From Pseudomonas sp. BP8 (GTDB lineage Bacteria > Pseudomonadota > Gammaproteobacteria > Pseudomonadales > Pseudomonadaceae), in assembly GCF_017875955.1 (NCBI RefSeq), contig NZ_JAGINK010000001.1, positions 1,464,001 to 1,528,000 on the forward strand: a stretch of DNA of 64,000 nt, written 5' to 3'. The notes below the pieces were generated by a model. That model was not told the origin of the DNA, made no database searches, and saw only the letters and a program-made list of their open reading frames with translations. Position numbers and translations under genes: made by a program. Below are positions 57,039 to 64,000 of the stretch, piece by piece. Position 1 is the stretch's first letter. Each line of letters opens with the position of its first letter.

Positions 57039-59180
57039 ATGGGTAAAGAAGGCAAGGTGGTGCCCTTGGCGGCTGCCATCGACAGAAGTGCGCGCGCGCA
57101 CTTGCCAAGCCTTCCGATCCTGCTCCTGCAGGTACGAGACAAGGCGGGGCTGCAGCTGCGCCAAGGCTTGCAGGCACTCTTCGACAATGCCGACGACGGG
57201 CTGTTCGAGATGGCCGATCGGGCTGTCGAACGGGTCGATCAAAGTCTCTATTTCGAGGCCATGCGTGACCTGCGGCTCAAGCGCAAGAGCATCGAACGAA
57301 GCTTTATTGATACCTTCCATGCCGCCTTTGCCCGGCTTGGTCAGGCTGAATTGTTGCCCTGCCCTGCGTTTGGTCAGGCAGCGCAAGGCGAACGCGCCGC
57401 AGTGCTCAACGCCATGCTCGCGCGGGTGCAGTCCCGCGATGGCTTCGCCCTCGATCAATTGGGCTTGCGTTTCCAGGCGTTGCTGGGGCAGGAGCTGGAG
57501 CTGCGGCGCAACCCGCTCGGCCCGGAACGCCTGTGCGGATACTTCCTCGACGCCGGTCGCAGCCTGGGCGTGGGGCCGCGGGTCAAGCTGATCCTGCTCA
57601 AGCTGTTCGAGCGCTATGTACTGCGTGACCTCGACCTGCTGTATGGCGAGGCCAACCAGTTGCTTGCCGCTGCGGGTGTGTTGCCAGCCCTCAAGCCCGC
57701 GCCTAGGCGCCGGGCCGATGATCGACGGCTGGCAGAGCGACGCGCTCCAGAGCGCCGTGCGACTGCCAATGAGCCGGACGCAGACCATGCCGCGCACGCT
57801 TTCTTCACCACCCTGCAGGCGCTGTTGGCCCCCGCCCGAGGGCGATTTTCCCCGCGTTTGCACAGCGTCGCGGTTGCCCAGCCCATCAGTACCGCTGACC
57901 TGCTGCGGCTGCTCTCGCACCTGCAGAACTACGTGCCGGCTACCGATGAGCCGGACGATTTTCACCTGGGCCAGCAACTGCAGCAGCTGCTCCGGCGCGT
58001 GAGCGTACGCAGTGGTACTCACCGGCACATCAGTGACGCCGACGAAGACCTGATCAACTTGCTCGGCCTGGTGTTCGACTTCATCCAGGCCGATGGCAAC
58101 CTGTCGAAGAATCTGCGCGCGTTGCTCGGCCGATTGCACATCCCGATGCTCAAGGTGGCCTTGCTCGACAAAAGCCTGCTCAGCCGCGCCAACCACCCGG
58201 CACGGCGTCTGCTCAACGAGATCGGCGCTGCTGCGATCGGCTGGCAGGATGATGACCACGGCCCGCGCGACAGTCTGCAACTGCGCGTCGAGCGGATCGT
58301 GCAGCGCCTGCTGAATGACTTTACCGATGATCCGCAGCTGTTCGCCGAGCTGCTTGCAGAGTTTCAGGCGTTCAATCAGGAGGAGCGGCGGCGCAACGAT
58401 CTGCTTGAGCAGCGCACCCGCGATGCCGAGGAGGGCCGCGCCCGCACCTTGGAGGCTCGCCAGCAGGTACAGCAGGCGCTCAATCAGCGTTTGCGCGGGC
58501 GGGTCTTGCCTGAGGCGGTGGTGCAGATGCTGGTGCAGTCCTGGAGCCAGGTGCTGTTGCTGGCCTGGCTCAAGCAGGGTGAAGGCTCGGTGGCGTGGTC
58601 CGACGGCCTGGCGACCATGGATGCACTGTTGGCCAGCATTGTCCCGCCCTGCGGGGCGCAGGCCTGCCAGCACCTGTTGGAGCAGGTACCAGGGTTGCTC
58701 AAGGCGTTGCGTGATGGCCTGGCCAGCATCGCCCTCGAGTCTGCTGCTACCCGCGAGTTTTTCCTCCAGCTTGAGCAACTGCACCTGCGCGCCTGCGCGG
58801 CCGGCAATGATCAGCAGGCGCCTCCTCGCGAGGTGCTGGTGGCCGACGAGATCGTGCTCACCATTGCCGATGAGTCCGCCTGCCCCGGATTGCTCGACGA
58901 GCAGTCTGTGCTGGCGCAACCGGTCCAGCGCCTGCGGCTCGGCAGCTGGCTCGAAGTAACCGGTGCGCAGGTGCGGCTGCGTTGCAAGCTGGTGGCGCGC
59001 ATTGATGGCAGCGACCGCCTGGTATTCGCCAACCGCGGCGGGATCAAGGTGCGCGAGTGGAGCAGTGCCGGCCTGGCCCAGGCGTTGCGCCGCGGTGAGG
59101 TGCGCCTGCTCGATGATCGCCTGCTGTTCGAGCGGGCGCTGGATTCGGTGCTGGAGCGCCTGCGCAACCAGGCACAATGA
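57039..59180 (+). CDS. DUF1631 protein
   Basis: A 713-residue cytoplasmic protein, helical and rich in Leu/Ala/Arg. It begins MGKEGKVVPLAAAIDRSARA and matches the DUF1631 family of pseudomonads, with DEDLINLLGLVFDFIQADGN and LLNEIGAAAIGW as typical stretches. The C-terminal 130 residues (LRLGSWLEVTGAQVRLRCKL, DRLVFANRGGIKVREWS) resemble a PilZ-like beta-barrel, but the RxxxR motif is not evident. AAGGAG seven bases before the ATG. Function unknown; c-di-GMP binding is speculative. Confidence 0.85.
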   Translation: MGKEGKVVPLAAAIDRSARAHLPSLPILLLQVRDKAGLQLRQGLQALFDNADDGLFEMADRAVERVDQSLYFEAMRDLRLKRKSIERSFIDTFHAAFARLGQAELLPCPAFGQAAQGERAAVLNAMLARVQSRDGFALDQLGLRFQALLGQELELRRNPLGPERLCGYFLDAGRSLGVGPRVKLILLKLFERYVLRDLDLLYGEANQLLAAAGVLPALKPAPRRRADDRRLAERRAPERRATANEPDADHAAHAFFTTLQALLAPARGRFSPRLHSVAVAQPISTADLLRLLSHLQNYVPATDEPDDFHLGQQLQQLLRRVSVRSGTHRHISDADEDLINLLGLVFDFIQADGNLSKNLRALLGRLHIPMLKVALLDKSLLSRANHPARRLLNEIGAAAIGWQDDDHGPRDSLQLRVERIVQRLLNDFTDDPQLFAELLAEFQAFNQEERRRNDLLEQRTRDAEEGRARTLEARQQVQQALNQRLRGRVLPEAVVQMLVQSWSQVLLLAWLKQGEGSVAWSDGLATMDALLASIVPPCGAQACQHLLEQVPGLLKALRDGLASIALESAATREFFLQLEQLHLRACAAGNDQQAPPREVLVADEIVLTIADESACPGLLDEQSVLAQPVQRLRLGSWLEVTGAQVRLRCKLVARIDGSDRLVFANRGGIKVREWSSAGLAQALRRGEVRLLDDRLLFERALDSVLERLRNQAQ

Positions 59181-59250
59181 TTTACATGCAACCCACAAGG
59201 CCAAGGGGCATACTGATCTCCCGTCCCTGGTGATACTCAGGATCTGCTCG

Positions 59251-59817
59251 ATGCAATTGGACCGTGCGACAGGCTGGTTTTCCGGCGTTACCCACTGCCC
59301 CTCGCCAAACTTCAACAGCCGCCCTGAGGGCGAGGCTATCTGCCTGCTGGTGATCCACAATATCAGCCTGCCCCCCGCCTGTTTCGGGACCGGCAAGGTT
59401 CAGCAGTTTTTTCAGAATCAGCTCGACCCTGCCGAGCACCCGTATTTTCAGGACATCTGCCACCTGACCGTCTCGGCCCACCTGTTCGTCGAGCGCGACG
59501 GCGCCGTGACCCAGTTCGTGTCGTTGCTCGATCGCGCCTGGCATGCCGGGGTTTCGCGCTTCGAGGGTCGTGAGGGCTGTAACGACTTCTCCATTGGTAT
59601 CGAACTGGAGGGCACCGATGACCAGCCCTACAGCGATGCGCAATACGCCACGCTGGCGCGGCTCACCCAAGAGATCCGCGGCGCTTGGCCAGTGATCGAT
59701 GCGCAGCGCATCCGTGGTCACGACCATATCGCCCCAGGGCGCAAGACCGATCCGGGCCCTGCGTTCGATTGGAATCGCTACCGCGCCGATCTGCAGGATA
59801 ACGAGGTACAGGCATGA
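59251..59817 (+). CDS. ampD: 1,6-anhydro-N-acetylmuramyl-L-alanine amidase
   Basis: A 188-residue cytosolic zinc amidase cleaving anhydro-MurNAc from peptides in peptidoglycan recycling; its loss derepresses ampC beta-lactamase. Zinc His36 is in LLVIHNISLP, another His in VSLLDRAWHAGVSRF, and the C-terminal GHDHIAPGRKTDPGPAFDW holds the catalytic Lys and last ligand Asp. Overlaps ampE by 4 bp. ATG at 59251; upstream extensions read through the DUF1631 gene. Confidence 0.94.
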   Translation: MQLDRATGWFSGVTHCPSPNFNSRPEGEAICLLVIHNISLPPACFGTGKVQQFFQNQLDPAEHPYFQDICHLTVSAHLFVERDGAVTQFVSLLDRAWHAGVSRFEGREGCNDFSIGIELEGTDDQPYSDAQYATLARLTQEIRGAWPVIDAQRIRGHDHIAPGRKTDPGPAFDWNRYRADLQDNEVQA

Positions 59818-60644
59818 GTTTTCTGGTGTTGGTACTGGTGCTTTGGGTCGAGAAGTTCTCGGCGTTGCGCCAGCGGTTGCAGCGTGACGGTTTCTTTATT
59901 GCCGAGCTAGTGCGCCTGGAGCGTAGCGGCAAGGCCCATCCGTGGTGGAGCCTGGCCATTCTGGTGCTGGCGCCGGTTGCCGTGCTGGTGCTGTTGCTGC
60001 ATGTATTGGAGCCGGTCGCCTATGGCCTGCTGGCGCTGCCGATCCACTTGCTGGTGCTGATCTACAGCCTGGGTCGCGGCGATGCCAAAGCCGCGCTCGG
60101 GCCGTTTCGCGATGCCTGGCGCCGTGGCGATGAACAGGCCGCCGTGCATGTTGCCGAGCGGGACCTGGGGTTGGCCGCCGATGATGCGCAAAGTCTGCTG
60201 ATCCGGGTTCAGGGGTATCTGTTGTGGCAGGCCTACCAGAGCTTCTTCGCGGTGATCTTCTGGTACTTCCTGCTGGGCCCCGCTGCGGCCCTGGCCTATC
60301 GCCTGTTGGCCCTGTGTGGCGAGCACAGCGGCCAGCCGCTACTGAAAGAGAAGGCCGAGCAATTGCGCCATGTCATGGACTGGCTGCCGGTACGGGTGTT
60401 GACCTTGAGTTTCGCCCTGGTCGGCAACTTTGTCGCGGTCATGCGGGTGATGCTGCATGAGTTGCTCAACGTTCGCATCAGCGCTGGGCACCTGGTGGCG
60501 CGGGTCGGGCGAGTGGCAGATGACATTACCGAGGGTGAAGACCCCCAGCGCGGCCTGGCGCGGCTCGATAGCCTGTGGGAGCTGCTGCTGAGGTCGGCCG
60601 TGCTGTGGTATGCGGGGTTTGCCTTGTGGACGGTGCTGGTCTGA
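59814..60644 (+). CDS. ampE: AmpE regulatory inner-membrane protein
   Basis: A 276-residue membrane protein with N-terminal SFLVLVLVLWVEKFSALRQR and several hydrophobic segments (PWWSLAILVLAPVAVLVLLL, SFFAVIFWYFLLGPAAALAY). AmpE accompanies AmpD and is thought to sense or signal in beta-lactamase regulation. The ATG overlaps the ampD stop (ATGA). Confidence 0.9.
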   Translation: MSFLVLVLVLWVEKFSALRQRLQRDGFFIAELVRLERSGKAHPWWSLAILVLAPVAVLVLLLHVLEPVAYGLLALPIHLLVLIYSLGRGDAKAALGPFRDAWRRGDEQAAVHVAERDLGLAADDAQSLLIRVQGYLLWQAYQSFFAVIFWYFLLGPAAALAYRLLALCGEHSGQPLLKEKAEQLRHVMDWLPVRVLTLSFALVGNFVAVMRVMLHELLNVRISAGHLVARVGRVADDITEGEDPQRGLARLDSLWELLLRSAVLWYAGFALWTVLV

Positions 60645-60671
60645 TCAGGCCTGTGGCCGTTAGCCAGGGTG

Positions 60672-61448
60672 TCACCAGCCAAAGAGCTCACAGGCGTTGC
60701 GGCTGCTGATTTCAGCCAACGCCACTGCCTCGATGCCGATCAACTCAGCCAGCGCCACGGCAATCTCCGGCAAGTGCTCCGGGCTGTTGCGCAGCCCGGC
60801 ATACATTGCCGGGGCCATGTCCGGTGAGTCGGTCTCCAGCACTACGCTCTCCAGCGGCAAACGGGCAACTGTCTTGCGTAGACGCAACGCCTGCGGCCAG
60901 GTCGCCGCGCCGCCCAGTCCGAGCTTGAAACCGAGCTTGAGGTATTCCCGGGCCTCCTCGAAACTGCCGGCGAACGCATGGATGATGCCTGCCCGTGCAG
61001 GCTTGAAGCGCTTGAGCGTGGCGATCACCTGGGCATGGCTGCGACGCACGTGCAGCAGGGACGGCAAATCGAAGTCGCAGGCCATTTGCAACTGCGCCTC
61101 GAACAGCGCCTGCTGGCGCTGCGGGTCGAGTTCAGGCAAGTAGTAATCCAGGCCGTACTCGCCAACCGCACACAGCCGCGGATCACCCTGCAAGCGTTCG
61201 AGCCAGCCGCGCAGCTCAAGCAGGTGCTCTGGCCGATGCTGCTCCAGGTACACCGGATGCAAGCCCAGCGCGGCGTGCACGCGTTGCTCGGCACAGGCCA
61301 GATCCCACACCCGTTGGAGGTTCTCGGCATGCACCCCCAGCACCACCACACGCTCCACTCCCCGCGCCGTCGCGCGGTCCAGCAGGCGCTGGCGGTCGGC
61401 GTCGAACTCGGGAAAGTCCAGGTGGGTGTGGGTGTCGATCAGGCGCAT
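60672..61448 (-). CDS. tatD: TatD-family metal-dependent hydrolase
   Basis: A 258-residue amidohydrolase-fold metal-dependent hydrolase. The metal motif is IDTHTHLDFPEFD at the N-terminus; AVGEYGLDYY, HAFAGSF and LETDSPDMAP follow. TatD proteins have 3'-5' DNase or deacylase activity. I chose the ATG at 61448; an in-frame extension to 61778 overlaps cra. It starts 2 bp after the cra stop, so the two form an operon. Confidence 0.9.
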   Translation of the reverse strand: MRLIDTHTHLDFPEFDADRQRLLDRATARGVERVVVLGVHAENLQRVWDLACAEQRVHAALGLHPVYLEQHRPEHLLELRGWLERLQGDPRLCAVGEYGLDYYLPELDPQRQQALFEAQLQMACDFDLPSLLHVRRSHAQVIATLKRFKPARAGIIHAFAGSFEEAREYLKLGFKLGLGGAATWPQALRLRKTVARLPLESVVLETDSPDMAPAMYAGLRNSPEHLPEIAVALAELIGIEAVALAEISSRNACELFGW

Positions 61449-61450
61449 GC

Positions 61451-62446
61451 TCAGGCCGGCTGGATACGTTGCTTGAAGGTACGCGCCACGGCATGCACGC
61501 CTGGCTCGTAGCGTTTGTCTTCGATGGCCGCCAGGGCCAGCTCCAGCGCGGTGGCGGCAATCAGCCCATGTTGCTGGGCCATGGCGTTGACCGGCAACGG
61601 CAGGAAGTCCAGCAGTTGGTTGTCGCCAAAGGTTCCCAGCTGCAACTGGCGCGAATCGGCAGGACGCGCCTGCAGCGTGTCGAACACCCCTTGCAGAAGC
61701 ACATAAGAGGTAGTGACCAAGGCATCGGGCAGGCCGCCCAGATCGCTGATCAGCTGCTGCATCAAGCGCTGGCCGCACTCGCGGCTGAACGCCTCGCCCT
61801 GGTAACGCCGGACATCGCCGGCATAGCCTTGCAAGGCTTGCTCGAAACCGCCCGCACGGGCCTGGCTGACCGACAGCTCAGGGCGCGCGCCGATCAGGGC
61901 GATGCTGCGCGGACGCATGCTCAACAGGCTCTTGGCCAATTGCTGGCTGGCGTTGCGGTCGTCGCTGATCACCGAGCAGAAGTGCTCTGGGTCCAGCCGA
62001 CGGTCGATGGCGATCACCGGCAGGCCTTTGTCCTGCAATTGGCGATAGCTGTCGTCTTCCGGCGGCAGGCAACTGGCCACAAACAACGCATCGCAGCGCC
62101 GGGCACGGAACAACTGCTGCAACTGCCGCTCGATGTCGGGGCGATCATCGCTGCTGGCGATCAGCAGCTGGTAACCCCGGGCGCGCGCGCCTTGTTCGAG
62201 CTGCTTGGCAATGCGCGCATAGCTGGGGTTCTCCAGGTCCGGAAGGATGAAGCCCAGCGTGCGCGTGTGCCGGCTGCGCAGGCCTGCAGCCTGCGGGTTG
62301 GGCGTGAAGCCATGGGCTTCGACCACAGCACGCACACGCTCGACTGTGCTGTTGCTGATGCGTTGCTGTTCGGCCTTGCCATTGATGACGTAGCTGGCGG
62401 TGGTGACTGACACACCGGCCAGACGGGCAATATCGCTGAGTTTCAC
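61451..62446 (-). CDS. cra: Catabolite repressor/activator Cra (FruR)
   Basis: A 331-residue LacI-family regulator. The N-terminal HTH is MKLSDIARLAGVSVTTASYV and the hinge NPQAAGLRSRHTRTLGFILP. The ligand-binding domain has FVASCLPPEDD and TFGDNQLLDFLPLPVNA. In P. putida Cra represses fruB and responds to fructose 1-phosphate. Divergent from fruB; a Cra operator lies in the spacer. Confidence 0.94.
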   Translation of the reverse strand: MKLSDIARLAGVSVTTASYVINGKAEQQRISNSTVERVRAVVEAHGFTPNPQAAGLRSRHTRTLGFILPDLENPSYARIAKQLEQGARARGYQLLIASSDDRPDIERQLQQLFRARRCDALFVASCLPPEDDSYRQLQDKGLPVIAIDRRLDPEHFCSVISDDRNASQQLAKSLLSMRPRSIALIGARPELSVSQARAGGFEQALQGYAGDVRRYQGEAFSRECGQRLMQQLISDLGGLPDALVTTSYVLLQGVFDTLQARPADSRQLQLGTFGDNQLLDFLPLPVNAMAQQHGLIAATALELALAAIEDKRYEPGVHAVARTFKQRIQPA

Positions 62447-62602
62447 CGAATTTTCCTTGTTATTTCCGGGACTGGCCGCGGGCTTGATCGGTTAGTTTCA
62501 CCCATGTTCAAGGCCGCGCGCAGACGACCATTGTCGCAATTGTCCGACAGGATGGGGCTGTTTCGACGGCAGATTATCGAGTAACGTGGCCGCCTGGTCA
62601 GA

Positions 62603-62614
62603 TTAATCGTTTCA
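62603..62614. promoter_or_regulatory. Cra operator upstream of fruB
   Basis: TTAATCGTTTCA differs in one base from the P. putida fruB operator TTAAACGTTTCA. The reverse strand (GCTGAAACGATTAA) fits the E. coli Cra consensus RSTGAAWCSNTHHW. It is 115 bp upstream of the fruB ATG. A weaker half-like site GGTTAGTTTCACC is near 62489. Confidence 0.75.
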
Positions 62615-62728
62615 GCTAGCTAATTTACTGCCGTGTTGCCGCCAGCGTCTGGCCATTGAACTGGTGGTTTCCGTGAATTTCACAACAATACCTCAGTACC
62701 TCATCGCGTACTGCAAAAGGAGAAGGTC

Positions 62729-64000
62729 ATGCTAGAGCTCGCCATTGAGCAGATAGCCATGGGCCAGACGGCTGCCGACAAAGGCGAGGCATTGCGCCTG
62801 CTGGCGGGCTGTCTGGTAGCCGACGGCCTGGTTGCCGAAGGCTATCTGGAGGGACTGCAAGCCCGCGAGGCGCAAGGATCGACCTTCCTTGGTCAAGGTA
62901 TCGCCATCCCCCATGGCACGCCGCAGACCCGCGACCAGGTGTTCGCCACCGGTGTGCGCCTGATGCAGTTTCCCGAGGGGGTCGACTGGGGCGATGGGCA
63001 GATGGTGTACCTGGCCATCGCCATTGCCGCCCGCTCTGATGAACACCTGCGCCTGCTGCAATTGCTGACCCGCGCCCTGGGCGAGACCGACCTTGCCCAG
63101 GCCTTGCGCCGCGCCAGCTCCGCCGAGGCCTTGCTCAAGCTGCTGCAGGGCGCGCCACAGGCGCTGGCGCTGGATGCGCAACTGGTCGGGCTCAACTTGC
63201 CGGCAGAAGACTTTGACGAGTTGGCCTGGCGCGGTGCCCGACTGTTGCAACGTGCCGGTTGCGTCGACAGCGGCTTCGCCGCGGTATTGCAACAGGCCGA
63301 GCCGCTGCCGTTGGGCGAGGGCTTGTGGTGGCTGCACAGCGAGCGCCAGGTGCGCCAACCGGGCTTGGCTTTCATGACGCCACAGCAACCGCTGCGCTAT
63401 CGTGACCAACCGCTCAACGGCCTGTTCTGCCTGGCCAGCTTGGGCGCGGCCCACCAGGTCCTGCTCGAGCGCCTGTGCGAAGTACTGATCGAAGGCCGCG
63501 GGCAGATGCTCTACCAGGCGACCAGCAGCCGCACCGTGCTGGAAGTGCTGGGCGGGGAAGTGCCCGCCGATTGGCCCAGCGCGCGCATCGTGCTGGCCAA
63601 CCCGCATGGTTTGCATGCGCGCCCGGCCAAGGTGCTGGCGCAGTTGGCCAAAGGCTTCGAGGGTGAGATCCGCATTCGCCTGCTCGACAGCGTCCAGCCG
63701 GCGGTGTCGGTCAAAAGCCTGAGCAAGCTGCTCGGCCTCGGCGCGCGGCGTGGGCAGACCCTGGAGCTGATCGCTGAACCGAGCATCGCGGCCGATGCCT
63801 TGCCGGTACTGCTGGCGGCCATCGAGCAAGGCCTGGGCGAAGAGGTCGAGCCGTTGCCGGAAGCTGAGCAGGCTGTCGTCCAGGAGGCCCCGCTGGCAGT
63901 CGTTGCGCCGCTGCCGGGTAGCCTGATTCAGGGCGTTGCGGCGGCGCCGGGGATCGCCAGTGGCCCGGCCCACGTGTGTGTCGAGCGTGAGATCGACTAC
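62729..64000 (+). CDS. fruB: Fructose PTS multiphosphoryl protein EI-HPr-IIA (partial)
   Basis: The first 424 residues of a long fused PTS protein that passes phosphate from PEP to fructose at the membrane. The IIA domain is about residues 1-145 with active-site His62 (GIAIPHGTPQTRD). A linker domain follows. HPr lies at about residues 286-370 with His296 (NPHGLHARPAKVLAQLAKG). The EI domain begins about residue 405 (VAAAPGIASGPAHV) and is cut off by the window edge. An AAGGAGAAGG SD precedes the ATG at 62729. Confidence 0.95.
   Translation, partial: MLELAIEQIAMGQTAADKGEALRLLAGCLVADGLVAEGYLEGLQAREAQGSTFLGQGIAIPHGTPQTRDQVFATGVRLMQFPEGVDWGDGQMVYLAIAIAARSDEHLRLLQLLTRALGETDLAQALRRASSAEALLKLLQGAPQALALDAQLVGLNLPAEDFDELAWRGARLLQRAGCVDSGFAAVLQQAEPLPLGEGLWWLHSERQVRQPGLAFMTPQQPLRYRDQPLNGLFCLASLGAAHQVLLERLCEVLIEGRGQMLYQATSSRTVLEVLGGEVPADWPSARIVLANPHGLHARPAKVLAQLAKGFEGEIRIRLLDSVQPAVSVKSLSKLLGLGARRGQTLELIAEPSIAADALPVLLAAIEQGLGEEVEPLPEAEQAVVQEAPLAVVAPLPGSLIQGVAAAPGIASGPAHVCVEREIDY

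Noticed and set aside
57003..59396. A 797-codon open frame on the - strand opposite the DUF1631 gene
   Set aside because: High GC gives long antisense frames; its product is Gln/Leu-rich without family features, and the + strand gene has a strong SD and family match.

Overview
The window reads as a chromosomal segment of a Pseudomonas putida-group bacterium. The genes are GC-rich, the intergenic spaces carry the Pseudomonas REP sequence (GTAGGAGCGGGCTTGCCCCG type), and gene order from hemA to fruB follows, as far as I recall it, the P. putida KT2440 order. Almost everything is core housekeeping genome. The accessory material sits in intergenic space: two large palindromic repeat elements, a MITE-like insertion and two tandem group II introns.

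Layout. 1-6289: a TPR lipoprotein gene, then hemA-prfA-prmC-moeB-murI as an overlapping operon, then a PagL-type lipid A deacylase. 6567-12730: a probable light/photodamage cluster (SDR, photolyase, class II LitR/MerR regulator, DUF523/DUF1722 protein, renalase-like flavoprotein, TIGR01777 epimerase) with TGTACA-type inverted boxes in its promoters, followed by hemH. 13881-17465: uracil and purine salvage (uraA, upp, hpt) and two small genes. 17566-20633: mqo, a small ORF and a YajG-like lipoprotein. 20690-22071: repeat element A. 22072-28050: small proteins, an acyltransferase, a SRAP protein, an M48 lipoprotein, a GDT1-type transporter behind a yybP-ykoY riboswitch, and rsmC. 28102-37628: a 2-hydroxyacid dehydrogenase, an acyl-CoA synthetase, the DUF1302/DUF1329 pair and a MalT-type LuxR regulator. 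37783-40079: a response regulator-TPR protein and a small soluble histidine kinase. 40273-40877: a MazEF-type toxin-antitoxin pair. 40900-50930: an MBL hydrolase, an OmpA lipoprotein, pta, DUF3565, slyD, a glutathione peroxidase, a glycosyltransferase, a PAS-PAS-MCP protein, cysZ and trxB. 50931-55966: repeat element B interrupted by two identical 1831-bp group II introns. 55967-64000: nadC, DUF1631, ampD-ampE, tatD-cra and the start of fruB.

How the genes work together. hemA and hemH bracket a light-associated block whose products handle photodamage and flavins. upp-uraA takes up uracil and salvages it. ampD-ampE belong to peptidoglycan recycling. cra sits divergent from fruB with a matching Cra operator between them. 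The acyl-CoA synthetase, DUF1302/DUF1329 and LuxR genes look like a regulated lipid or ester uptake-and-activation set.

No rRNA, tRNA or CRISPR array was seen. The least ordinary signals are the tandem introns, the two-copy palindromic element with short tandem arrays at its ends, the 122-bp MITE-like element with a 9-bp target duplication, and two enzymes that lack expected catalytic residues (the SDR and the SRAP protein).
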